Origin: Bacillus dicomae
Lineage (GTDB): Bacteria; Bacillota; Bacilli; Bacillales; Bacillaceae_G
Direction of reading: 5' to 3'
DNA: 64,000 nucleotides
Assembly: GCF_006494425.1 (NCBI RefSeq)
Contig: NZ_VHIV01000012.1
Span: forward strand, 1 to 64,000
The position numbers and the translations under genes are program-made. The notes below the pieces were generated by a model. That model made no database searches, had not been told where the DNA came from, and saw nothing but the letters and a program-made list of their open reading frames with translations. Positions 33,473 through 41,866 of this stretch are shown piece by piece (position 1 is the stretch's first letter; the number at the start of each line of letters is the position of its first letter).

Positions 33473-33603
33473 TTTTGTGTAAAAACAAAATGTTATTCAT
33501 TATCCAATAATAAATTATTGTTTTTCGATAAATTTTTGTTGATTTTCCCCTTGTGATAAGCTATTATATCTTTACAGAAAATATTAATGTAAGGATTGAA
33601 TTT

Positions 33604-34230
33604 ATGGACAGGACATTAAAAATCACAAAGTTAAATATGTTTTTAAGGATTTTTCTCGTCCCGATTATAGTAGGGATAATTGTTGGTATACTAACTAAGT
33701 TGGGGCAAGGTATACTTCCTGGACATTGGAATTCATTAGCTAATCTAGGAAGCGTTTGGTTAGTTCCATCCTTTTTTGTGGCTAGCTTCAGTTATTCTAA
33801 GCGTACAGCTATACTTTCTGGTATCCTTGCACTACTCGGTATGGTATTAGGCTACTATGGTTATGCAATAGTTATTAAAAATGTAGCTCACTCTATTTAT
33901 TTTATATCCGTATGGATTGTATGTGCATGTATAGGAGGAACTATCTTTGGAGTTGCAGGTTTTCTATGGAAAGATACTACGAATCCACTTCATAAATTTG
34001 GAAGCGCGCTTATTAGTGGAGTTTTTGTAACGGATGGACTTCACATTCTTTTAAATTTTGAAGACTATAGTCACATGTTACCTGTTGGATATACCGAAGT
34101 GATAGTCGGGATTATCTTGGTTCTTATATTAGAACGCTCTAATGCTAATCGAATTTCTTCTTTCTTAATGATGGTTCCTATCACTATTTTAGGATTAATT
34201 GGATATAAATTATTAAGTTTGTTTACTTAA
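33604..34230 (+). CDS. DUF6518-like membrane protein
   Basis: 208 aa from the ATG at 33604 (AAGGATTG 8 nt upstream). Six or seven membrane spans, e.g. IFLVPIIVGIIVGILTKLGQ, SGILALLGMVLGYYGYAIVI, FISVWIVCACIGGTIFGVAG and VIVGIILVLILERS. The conserved-looking GQGILPGHWNSLANLGSVWL loop is typical of this uncharacterised family. Role unknown; single gene with a terminator. Confidence 0.7.
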   Translation: MDRTLKITKLNMFLRIFLVPIIVGIIVGILTKLGQGILPGHWNSLANLGSVWLVPSFFVASFSYSKRTAILSGILALLGMVLGYYGYAIVIKNVAHSIYFISVWIVCACIGGTIFGVAGFLWKDTTNPLHKFGSALISGVFVTDGLHILLNFEDYSHMLPVGYTEVIVGIILVLILERSNANRISSFLMMVPITILGLIGYKLLSLFT

Positions 34231-34239
34231 TTAAAATTC

Positions 34240-34270
34240 ATGAAGCTAGCTCTTTCAAAGGGCGAGCTTT
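34240..34270 (+). terminator. Terminator
   Basis: AAGCTAGCTC...GGCGAGCTTTTTT after the DUF6518-like gene. Confidence 0.7.
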
Positions 34271-34422
34271 TTTCTTACAAAAAACTATTTATATATTAAT
34301 AAATTATTAAAACCCTCTCATTTAACAGCCTTATTTATTATTGTGTCATTACACATACTTACACGACCTTTTATTAGAATCATACCAGTCTTTTATATCA
34401 TTTCATTTAATCCATATAAAGT

Positions 34423-34458
34423 AAGGCTAAAAAACTTATTTCAAAAGTTCTTTAGCCT
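34423..34458 (-). terminator. Terminator
   Basis: AGGCTAAAGAACTT...AAGTTTTTTAGCCT after the sensor kinase gene. Confidence 0.75.
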
Positions 34459-34467
34459 GAGTCATTT

Positions 34468-35451
34468 TTACACATTTAAAAATTTAATTCGTACAACGGT
34501 ACCTTTACCAACTTCTGAATGGATTTCTACACTGTGACCTAATTGTTTTGTAATTTCATATACAAGATATAGACCCATTCCAGTTGATTCTTTAAAATCT
34601 CTACCGTTTTCTCCTGTAAAGAAAGGTTTAAACACTCTTGGTAAATCTTGCTTCGGTATTCCTACGCCATTATCGGCAATTTCAAGTATAACTGTATTAC
34701 CTTCCTTACAAGCTTTCACTTTAATCTTCTCTCTATTACCTGATGAATATTTAATTGCATTTGATAGTAGTTGTCCAATTAAAAATTGTAACCATTTCGC
34801 ATCACTTTCTACTCTAATATCCTTCTCAATTTTAAGCTCAGGATATACAAAGTTCCGGATAAAGAATCGTTTATGTTCATGTACGGAATCATTTACTATT
34901 TTATGTAGTTGCACTCTTTCCACATAAAAATCTTGTGTAAATGCTTCTAAACGTGCGACATACAGAGCCATCTCTAACCCCTTTTTCAGCCTATCTGCTT
35001 CCTCATTTATACTTTCAAAACGAGGATCGACTTCATCTTGTGTGATTAATTCTATTACAGATACAGGTGTTTTCATTTGATGAATCCACTGATTCATAAA
35101 GGTTAAATGATCATTATTTTTTCTCTCTTGCATCTGAAGCTGATTTTGATAATGGCGATATTGCATCTCAAGTAGTTCTTGAAGAGCAGTCGACACAGCT
35201 GCAAAATCAGATTTTTGAACAGATTCATCTAAAGATTGCATCGGGTTTGCTAATCGTTCATAGAAAGTACGATGAGTAAAGTAACGAAATACTAAATAGC
35301 CTACCATAAAAAAGGCACCTAAAAACATTGCATACAATGCCGTTGCGATATGCTTATGTCCATCAAACCAATATACGAGAAATATGGATAGTAGTTGGAT
35401 TGCTGTAAAACAAATAAGAGGTATATGATCACGTATAAACAGCTTTATCAT
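34468..35451 (-). CDS. Sensor histidine kinase, BceS-like
   Basis: 327 aa from the ATG at 35451 whose A-T-G-A overlaps the response regulator stop. Two close N-terminal spans (LICFTAIQLLSIFLVYWFDG; YAMFLGAFFMVGYLVFRYF) with almost no outer loop: an intramembrane-sensing kinase. H-box FMNQWIHQMKTPVSVIEL, N-box LLSNAIKYSSG, G-boxes DNGVGIP and STGMGLYLVYEI. Such kinases sense cell-wall antibiotics through a BceAB-type transporter, not directly. Confidence 0.92.
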   Translation of the reverse strand: MIKLFIRDHIPLICFTAIQLLSIFLVYWFDGHKHIATALYAMFLGAFFMVGYLVFRYFTHRTFYERLANPMQSLDESVQKSDFAAVSTALQELLEMQYRHYQNQLQMQERKNNDHLTFMNQWIHQMKTPVSVIELITQDEVDPRFESINEEADRLKKGLEMALYVARLEAFTQDFYVERVQLHKIVNDSVHEHKRFFIRNFVYPELKIEKDIRVESDAKWLQFLIGQLLSNAIKYSSGNREKIKVKACKEGNTVILEIADNGVGIPKQDLPRVFKPFFTGENGRDFKESTGMGLYLVYEITKQLGHSVEIHSEVGKGTVVRIKFLNV

Positions 35452-36155
35452 TTGTCCATACCTGTATCCCAAGTAATATGCAATCTATATCCAACACTAC
35501 GAATCGTTTCAATCGCATCCTCAATATGTAACGTTTTTAACTTTTTTCGCACACGTGTTGTATTTACACTCAATGTATTATCATCAACATAAGATTCGCT
35601 ATCCCATAATTTATTTAACAACACTTCCCTACCCACAACACGCGGATAATTTTTCATTAACATTTCTAATAAAATAGCTTCATTTCTCGTTACATCAATT
35701 TCTTGATTCTTAAGCTTCAATACAAGCCTTTCAGGATATAAACAAAGACCATGTTGTTCAACCATCCGTTCTTCTATTTTCGGTGCATAATCTCCGTAAG
35801 CACGCCTTAAATGACTTCGAATTTTAGCCATTACAACTTCGTAATGGAATGGCTTTGAAATGAAATCATCGCCACCGTTTTCTAGCGCCATAACTTGATC
35901 CATTGTACCTTCACGGGCTGAAATAAATAATATCGGACATGTAGAAACTCCGCGAATTTGACGACACCAATAGTACCCATCAAAACTCGGTAAATTAATA
36001 TCTAATAAAACTAACTCTGGTTGTTCTTCTAAAAAAATATTTAATACATTATGAAAATCCGATACAATAATTCCTTCATACCCGTATTTCGCAACATGTG
36101 CTGATAATAATTCTGCTATTTTCATATCATCTTCTACAATCATAATTTTAACCAT
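35448..36155 (-). CDS. OmpR-family response regulator, BceR-like
   Basis: 235 aa. Receiver: VKIMIVEDDMKIAELL, phospho-Asp in LVLLDINLPSFDGYYW, LFISAREGTMD, and K in FISKPFHYEV. C-terminal winged helix: LLEMLMKNYPRVVGREVLLN, SVNTTRVRKKLKTL. Co-translated with the kinase. The likely target is a BceAB-type transporter operon, possibly the one at 27712-30382; that link is inference. Confidence 0.93.
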   Translation of the reverse strand: MVKIMIVEDDMKIAELLSAHVAKYGYEGIIVSDFHNVLNIFLEEQPELVLLDINLPSFDGYYWCRQIRGVSTCPILFISAREGTMDQVMALENGGDDFISKPFHYEVVMAKIRSHLRRAYGDYAPKIEERMVEQHGLCLYPERLVLKLKNQEIDVTRNEAILLEMLMKNYPRVVGREVLLNKLWDSESYVDDNTLSVNTTRVRKKLKTLHIEDAIETIRSVGYRLHITWDTGMDK

Positions 36156-36238
36156 TATTTACTCCTTTTTCGATCCGCAATCGTATATATAATTATATAA
36201 AATAAATAATACCTTTTTTTATTTAATCCGTAAATTTA

Positions 36239-36270
36239 AAAAGGATACTTTTATACAAAAGCATCCTTCT
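36239..36270 (-). terminator. Terminator
   Basis: AAGGATGCTTTTG...AAAAGTATCCTTTTT downstream of the formamidase gene. Confidence 0.75.
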
Positions 36271-36280
36271 TCTATTATTC

Positions 36281-37195
36281 TTACTTAATATGAAATTTAC
36301 TCAAATTAAAACCTAGCTTCTCCACATAGTCCATACTTAGTTCCATTCGTGCCGTTTTAAGCGGGTCCACCACTTGACAAACTTTTAAATCGCCGGCAGC
36401 TGATAATAAAAGAGTAGCATCAGCTTTAGACATTTCTAATTCTTCATGTAAAAATGTCACCATATTACGTACAGCGCGATTCGCTGCATCATCTAACAAT
36501 TTTTCTGAAGCAATCGTTATTACTTTTTCTTTTTGGATAGCCATTGGTAGTGGCCATTTCTTTCCTTTTATAATTTGAACTGTTACTGTTACCTCACCAG
36601 CAACCTCTACTCCACTTACACCAATTTCACCATCCCCCATTGCTGCGTGTAAATCACCTAACGCTAATAGAGCACCAGGAACATTTACAGGTAATAATAA
36701 TGTTGTCCCTTCTTTTATCTCTTTACAGTCCATATTCCCGCCGTGATCATGCGGTGTGCCACATGAAACGCTCTCTTCTTTCGGCGCAGTACCAATAACA
36801 CCGATCATTGGATTAATCGGAACTTGTAGTTCATTTGAAAATAAAACATGTTCATTATGTATTGGGACAATTTTCACTGTGTTTTCGTTTAGCTCTTCAC
36901 CCATTACGCCAAGATTCGCCCCTGTAGTTAAAACGCCTTTCTCTGCAATTTTTATCTTTTCAATCGTAACAACTAATATATCACCAGGTTCTGCACCATT
37001 AATATAGACCGGACCAGCCGCTGGATTAATCCGGTTCCAATCTAATTCTTGAAACACAACATCTTCAGAATCAATTTGATTTTCAAAGCAATCATATGTT
37101 TCAAATATAAGACGACTCCCAATTTCTACTTCCATACATGGTTTATTTTCTGGTGACATTGCGTAAATGATATGTTCTTTCTGGATTCGATACAT
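36281..37195 (-). CDS. Acetamidase/formamidase family protein
   Basis: 304 aa, ATG with GAGGAGAG. Hydrolyses small amides to ammonia and acid in other members. Motifs: NRINPAAGPVYINGAEPGDI, GVMGEELNENTVKIVPI, GTPHDHGGNMDCKEIKEGTT (metal-binding His/Asp), LLALGDLHAAMGDGEIGVSG. Length matches B. subtilis/B. cereus acetamidase-like proteins. Single-gene unit; exact substrate unknown. Confidence 0.9.
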   Translation of the reverse strand: MYRIQKEHIIYAMSPENKPCMEVEIGSRLIFETYDCFENQIDSEDVVFQELDWNRINPAAGPVYINGAEPGDILVVTIEKIKIAEKGVLTTGANLGVMGEELNENTVKIVPIHNEHVLFSNELQVPINPMIGVIGTAPKEESVSCGTPHDHGGNMDCKEIKEGTTLLLPVNVPGALLALGDLHAAMGDGEIGVSGVEVAGEVTVTVQIIKGKKWPLPMAIQKEKVITIASEKLLDDAANRAVRNMVTFLHEELEMSKADATLLLSAAGDLKVCQVVDPLKTARMELSMDYVEKLGFNLSKFHIK

Positions 37196-37350
37196 ATTAT
37201 CTCTCCTCTTTATATTGGTCTACAATTACTAATTAGCTTTTTTCATAAAAGCTCCTTTTAATAATTAATGAATTTACATATAGAAAAGCACTTAGCTTAT
37301 TTTCATACATACACTCTTTACTATAACAGGTAAAGAAAGGTGGTATCACT

Positions 37351-37779
37351 ATGCCCCTTATTCCATATAACGAAAGCGATGTTGATTTACTAGCTCGTTT
37401 AATGCGTGCTGAAGCTGAAGGCGAAGGTCGACAAGGTGAACAACTTGTTGGCTGCGTAGTAGTAAATCGTGTATTTTGTGATTGCTTAGATTTTAAACAA
37501 CTTCGTTCTGTACGTGACGCTGTGTATCAAAGCCCTGGTGGATTCGAAGCAGTGCAATACGGATATTTTTATCAACGGGCTCGTGAATCAGAAAAAGAAA
37601 TCGCACGAAAAGTTTTACAAGGTGAGTGGCGCTGGCCAGCAAGATGGGCTCTTTGGTATTTTCGTCCAGTTGGTGCTTGTCCACCTGAATGGTATAACCA
37701 GCCATTTGTAGGACAATTTAAAAGCCACTGTTTTTATGAACCTAGTGGTGATGAATGTCCGAAATTGTATTCACGGTAG
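37351..37779 (+). CDS. cwlJ: Spore cortex cell-wall hydrolase CwlJ
   Basis: 142 aa, the length of B. subtilis CwlJ, ATG with GAAAGGTGG. SleB/CwlJ-type Hydrolase_2 domain: LLARLMRAEAEGEGRQGEQL (catalytic Glu in AEAEGE), VVNRVFCDCLDFKQLRSV, SPGGFEAVQYGYFYQR, WYNQPFVGQFKSHCFYEP. Degrades cortex peptidoglycan during germination, held in the coat. It is not next to gerQ, so it is probably the second B. cereus-group copy (CwlJ2). Confidence 0.9.
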   Translation: MPLIPYNESDVDLLARLMRAEAEGEGRQGEQLVGCVVVNRVFCDCLDFKQLRSVRDAVYQSPGGFEAVQYGYFYQRARESEKEIARKVLQGEWRWPARWALWYFRPVGACPPEWYNQPFVGQFKSHCFYEPSGDECPKLYSR

Positions 37780-37786
37780 CAAAATT

Positions 37787-37830
37787 TGAAACGCAAGTAC
37801 TTAGACCTTTAAGTACTTGCGTTTCTTTTA
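37787..37830. terminator. Bidirectional terminator
   Basis: GAAACGCAAGTACTTA...TAAGTACTTGCGTTTC between the converging cwlJ and lysK. Confidence 0.9.
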
Positions 37831-39390
37831 GCTTTTTTTAAAATCTAATAATGTAATGAATTTTTCAACTCCTACAACATGTATTAATAACGAGATACGT
37901 GGGCCACTAGACTGATTCATAATAAGCCTATAAATTATAATAAATAATTGTTTTTGATTTTCTTTCATTATTTTTTTATTTTCATGATGGCAAATCGAAT
38001 ACAATTGCTCCATTAAGTTAGAGTAATCTTTGTTAGAACGAAGTATATTGCAAACTTTTACTAACCATTCTTTCTGTCTTTCATCTAATGTGTTGTAAAA
38101 CTCTGTATTTCTCTCTTGATTTACCACAATTAATTTTTCAGATTGAAAGTTTTTTATCCAATACTCTGCGCGGTTACATATCGCTAGCATAGCATCTAAT
38201 GTATAACTTCTATCTATTTTTTCTAATGTATCTTGTAAAATAGATGAATCAAAATTTAATAGCGGTAACGTTCCTGCTACTTGATTAAATTTCGGATATT
38301 CTTTAAATCCGCTATCAACTCTAGAAAGTTTAATTGCATCAAATAAATCTTCATTTTTGAGCGTTTTATTTTCATAACTATTTTTCAGTCGTTCATACTC
38401 TGTATAATTACGAATCACATCTTCATCAAGACCGATATGAAAAGCCGCGTCTGGCCTATATTTAGCAAACATAAATAGAATTACTTCTGGTAAATACACT
38501 TTTAACAACTCGCTAGGTGTAATACTATTCCCTGAGGAACTAGACATTTTTTCATGATTCCCTTTAATTCCAATGAAATCATAAGCAACGTAATGTGGAG
38601 CTTCACGATTAAATATTTCCTTCGCAATTTCCTTTGATACATTATAACTACCCGTTTCTGAAGAATGATCTCTTCCGCCCGGTTCAAAAATAACATCCTC
38701 TATCATCCACCTCATCGGCCAATCAATTTTCCAATTCAATTTCATTTTATTTGTATTTAGTATTGATAATTCATTTTGATTTCCACATTCACATTCATAC
38801 CGGACTGTTTTTAATACTTCATCAAAATGTGTAATAGTTGTTGTATCTTTCCAGCATTTCTCACAATACAATGTAGCCGGATAAAAGCTCTCTCGCTCTT
38901 CTTCACTACACTCTCCAGTTTTAAAATCCATTAAAATATCATATATTTCTTTTCTTTTATAAAAAGCCTCTAATATATTTTCGTTATACCTTCCGCTTCT
39001 ATATTCATCATGTTGATAAATAAATTCTACTTCAATTCCAAATGCTTGAAGTGATTCCTCAAACTCTTTTTCAAAATGCTCAGCATATGAATTATGACAT
39101 CCATACGGATCTGGTATATCACAGTACGGCATTCCAATATACTTTACAAAAGATGGATCAATATTTTTAGGAACTTTTCTAAACCTGTCGTAATCATCCC
39201 ATGAAAATATAAAACGAGTCTTTTTCCCTAAATCTTGAAGTGCCCTTACAACAAAATAAGTCGTTACGATTTCACGAAAGTTCCCAATATGAACAGAACC
39301 TGATGGACTAATCCCAGATGCACAAACAAAAGTTTCTTTATTTGGATGTTTCCTAATTAATTCATTTGCTACTTCATACGCCCAATGCAT
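37828..39390 (-). CDS. lysK: Class I lysyl-tRNA synthetase
   Basis: 520 aa, ATG. Archaeal-type LysRS with Rossmann fold: HIGH variant PSGSVHIGNFREI, KMSKS variant KMSSSSGNSIT, LYCEKCWKD and CECGNQNELS zinc-like pairs, and an alpha-helical anticodon domain. B. cereus carries this in addition to the usual class II LysS; its known behaviour is expression in stationary phase and, together with the class II enzyme, charging of unusual tRNAs. Preceded by a T-box. Confidence 0.94.
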   Translation of the reverse strand: MHWAYEVANELIRKHPNKETFVCASGISPSGSVHIGNFREIVTTYFVVRALQDLGKKTRFIFSWDDYDRFRKVPKNIDPSFVKYIGMPYCDIPDPYGCHNSYAEHFEKEFEESLQAFGIEVEFIYQHDEYRSGRYNENILEAFYKRKEIYDILMDFKTGECSEEERESFYPATLYCEKCWKDTTTITHFDEVLKTVRYECECGNQNELSILNTNKMKLNWKIDWPMRWMIEDVIFEPGGRDHSSETGSYNVSKEIAKEIFNREAPHYVAYDFIGIKGNHEKMSSSSGNSITPSELLKVYLPEVILFMFAKYRPDAAFHIGLDEDVIRNYTEYERLKNSYENKTLKNEDLFDAIKLSRVDSGFKEYPKFNQVAGTLPLLNFDSSILQDTLEKIDRSYTLDAMLAICNRAEYWIKNFQSEKLIVVNQERNTEFYNTLDERQKEWLVKVCNILRSNKDYSNLMEQLYSICHHENKKIMKENQKQLFIIIYRLIMNQSSGPRISLLIHVVGVEKFITLLDFKKS

Positions 39391-39439
39391 ATTTCACTCA
39401 CCTCAATTGTATTTTTTTACATTTTCAGTTTTATACAAT

Positions 39440-39725
39440 AAAAAAACTCCCACCCCCAAGATTATTCATCTTGAGGGCGAGAGTTGTTAGCTTCGCGGTA
39501 CCACCTCAGTTTGTTAATATGTCGCCATATTAACCTCTTCAGGTACGGCAAAATATGCTTATACCCTATCTCTATAACGGGAGATCCCGTCGCACCATCC
39601 CTAAATAAATTAGTTCCTTGCGCAGCTCCAAGTCTTTTTTCATTAAGATGTATACTGCTCTTTCTCAGCTACCAGAGCTCTCTGTACGTATCCTTTTCTT
39701 AACTACTCTTCTCTTCCATGCCATT
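39440..39725 (-). ncRNA. T-box riboswitch upstream of lysK
   Basis: Minus strand has the T-box core AGGTGGTACCGCGAAGC (39490-39509), an antiterminator, and a terminator AACTCTCGCCCTCAAGAT...ATCTTGGGGGTGGGAGTT plus T-run (39445-39485). Stem I shows the loop E parts AGTA (39704-39707) and GAA, with the candidate specifier AAT (Asn) at 39642-39644 just before GAA. Published work on the B. cereus lysK T-box reports a response to uncharged tRNA-Asn, which agrees with this codon. Confidence 0.92.
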
Positions 39726-39799
39726 TTAAATATTAGTTTTTTCATATGATAATTTATAACACTTTTATTGTCAAACTTTTCCGAAATAAAACAGTATAA

Positions 39800-39964
39800 T
39801 TATCTAAAAAAATTCTTTATCGCTTCTAATTGAATTTTGTGGCTACACTCATCACAACAATATACCCCTTTGGGTTTTTCTTTAAATCGCTTATATTTTT
39901 CACTACCTTCATAAACACGAAATATATTTTTACAAGAAAAGCAAACAATTTCATAAAACATCAT
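39800..39964 (-). CDS. Small zinc-ribbon protein, YlaI/DUF2197-like
   Basis: 54 aa from the ATG at 39964 (GAGAGGA upstream). Two CxxC knuckles: MMFYEIVCFSCKNIFRVYEG and KPKGVYCCDECSHKIQLEAI, spacing of a rubredoxin-type zinc ribbon. It resembles DUF2197 proteins such as B. subtilis YlaI. Role unknown; single gene. Confidence 0.7.
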   Translation of the reverse strand: MMFYEIVCFSCKNIFRVYEGSEKYKRFKEKPKGVYCCDECSHKIQLEAIKNFFR

Positions 39965-40114
39965 ATGTATTTTCCTCTCCATGGTTATGTATTTTTTTTA
40001 ATCACTCGAGAAAATCCGTTTTTCCATAGTACAACTCTTAATATCTTCTAATTAAAAGGTTTACCTCTATTCTTATCGAATTATATAAATATCTTATAAA
40101 GCGAGGTGAACATC

Positions 40115-41017
40115 TTGGACAGTAATATAGAATTAATTTTAGATGCAAAAGCAAGTTTAGCAGAAGGACCATGTTGGTATGAGAAAAAGCAGCTTTTATA
40201 TTGGGTTGATATTATTGAGAAAAAATTATGTATATATAGTCCTATCACTAATACGAACCGAGTAATCGCTCTCAATCAACAAATTGGTTGTGTTGTCCCA
40301 TATTTAGAGGACGTACTACTCTTAGCTATGCAAAACGGCTTTTATTCTATTAATATAAATACAGAAAAACTGACTCATATTTTTGATCCCGAATCACATT
40401 TAATAGAAAATCGTTTCAATGATGGAAAATGTGACCCATCTGGTCGCTTATGGGCAGGTACTACAGATACATACGGTATTAATGCTGCAGGTTCCTTGTA
40501 TTGTTTAAATAATAATTTAAAGGTAGAGAAAAAAGTTTCACATGTAAATACATCAAATGGCATGGCTTGGTCACCTGACCATACATACCTTTACTATATT
40601 GATACACCTACTAAAAAAGTAGTTCGTTTTCATTATGATATAAGTACTGGAGAAATTTGCAATCCAAGCGATGTGATTCTTTTCTCTGAGAATGAAGGTT
40701 TACCTGATGGTATGACAATTGACGAGGAAGGTTGTTTATGGATTGCTCATTGGGGAGGTTCCAAGATTACTAGATGGAACCCTTCAACTGGAGAACGAAT
40801 ATTAAGTATCCCGATTCCAGCGCCATATGTAACATCTTGTACATTTGGCGGGCCTAATTTAACAGACTTATATGTTACAACAGCCAGAACAAGAATGACG
40901 GATGATGAATTAAAGGACTATCCACATGCAGGTGGTATCTTTCGAATTCAAACAAATATTAAAGGTTGTCCTACATATGAATTTTGCAATAAAAATATTG
41001 GAGTTGAAACACTATGA
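40115..41017 (+). CDS. SMP-30/gluconolactonase family protein
   Basis: 300 aa from the TTG at 40115 (GAGGTG 6 nt upstream). Six-bladed beta propeller: AEGPCWYEKKQLLYWVDI with metal-binding Glu in the first strand, ENRFNDGKCDPSGRLWAGTT, SNGMAWSPDHTYLYYIDTPT, GLPDGMTIDEEGCLWIAHWG and PYVTSCTFGGPNLTDLYVTT. Binds divalent metal and hydrolyses sugar lactones in characterised members. Overlaps the methyltransferase by 4 bp (ATGA), so co-translated. Confidence 0.92.
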   Translation: MDSNIELILDAKASLAEGPCWYEKKQLLYWVDIIEKKLCIYSPITNTNRVIALNQQIGCVVPYLEDVLLLAMQNGFYSININTEKLTHIFDPESHLIENRFNDGKCDPSGRLWAGTTDTYGINAAGSLYCLNNNLKVEKKVSHVNTSNGMAWSPDHTYLYYIDTPTKKVVRFHYDISTGEICNPSDVILFSENEGLPDGMTIDEEGCLWIAHWGGSKITRWNPSTGERILSIPIPAPYVTSCTFGGPNLTDLYVTTARTRMTDDELKDYPHAGGIFRIQTNIKGCPTYEFCNKNIGVETL

Positions 41018-41715
41018 ACCGTATCGATTACATAAGACAAGAAGAAAAGAAATATCACGACCTTTGTTATGAACAATATAAACTATTTGAAACTGGTTCT
41101 TGGCTGTACAAACCGGTTAAAACAGTTATGGACTTGATGGATCACTTTGAAGGACAAAACAACTTGCAAGTACTTGATCTTGGATCTGGCGTCGGAAGAA
41201 ATTGTATTCCCATTGCACAAAAGTTGCAAAATGCTAACGGCACTGTTACATGTGTGGACTTACTTGATTCTGCTTTAACAAAATTACAAACTTATAGTAA
41301 AGAATATGGTGTAATTAATAATATTAAAACAGAACAAGCAGCAATTGAAAACTACTACATCCAACCTGATACATATGATTATATCATTGCAGTATCAAGT
41401 TTAGAGCATGTTAAATCAGAAGAAGATTTAAAAAACGTGCTCCATTCTATGAAAGAAGGTACAAAAAGCGGCGGTATGAATTGTTTAATTATTAACTCGA
41501 ACATACAAGAAATTGACTTACAAACGAACGAAGAATTAGATGCTTTAATTGAAATTAACCTTCCTACTGATGATATGATACACCTATTAAAAAGTATTTA
41601 TAAGGAATGGAAAGATATTAAAGTTGAAATAAAAGAATTAGCTTATGATATAGTCCGAAACGAAAGACACATTCAATTAAAAACAAATGCTATTACGTTT
41701 GTTGTTCAGAAATAA
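41014..41715 (+). CDS. Class I SAM-dependent methyltransferase
   Basis: 233 aa, starts at the ATGA overlap with the SMP-30 gene. Motif I LQVLDLGSGVGRNCIPIAQK, motif II VTCVDLLDSALTKL, IAVSSLEHVKSEEDL (motif IV/post). Unknown acceptor; the pairing with SMP-30 suggests a shared small-molecule pathway. The DNMEI-like tail differs from tellurite-type enzymes. Confidence 0.88.
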   Translation: MNRIDYIRQEEKKYHDLCYEQYKLFETGSWLYKPVKTVMDLMDHFEGQNNLQVLDLGSGVGRNCIPIAQKLQNANGTVTCVDLLDSALTKLQTYSKEYGVINNIKTEQAAIENYYIQPDTYDYIIAVSSLEHVKSEEDLKNVLHSMKEGTKSGGMNCLIINSNIQEIDLQTNEELDALIEINLPTDDMIHLLKSIYKEWKDIKVEIKELAYDIVRNERHIQLKTNAITFVVQK

Positions 41716-41721
41716 AACTAT

Positions 41722-41771
41722 AAAAGGTAAGGTTTTTCCCTCATATATTCAGAGAAACACCCTTACCTTTC
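41722..41771 (+). terminator. Terminator
   Basis: AAAGGTAAGG...CCTTACCTTT after the methyltransferase. Confidence 0.7.
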
Positions 41772-41866
41772 AATTATAAATTCTTCAAAAAATTGCTTCG
41801 TTATTAGTTTTAGCTTCATCTAAAACATTATTTTCATTAGAAATACTATTCCACTATCAATTGAAT

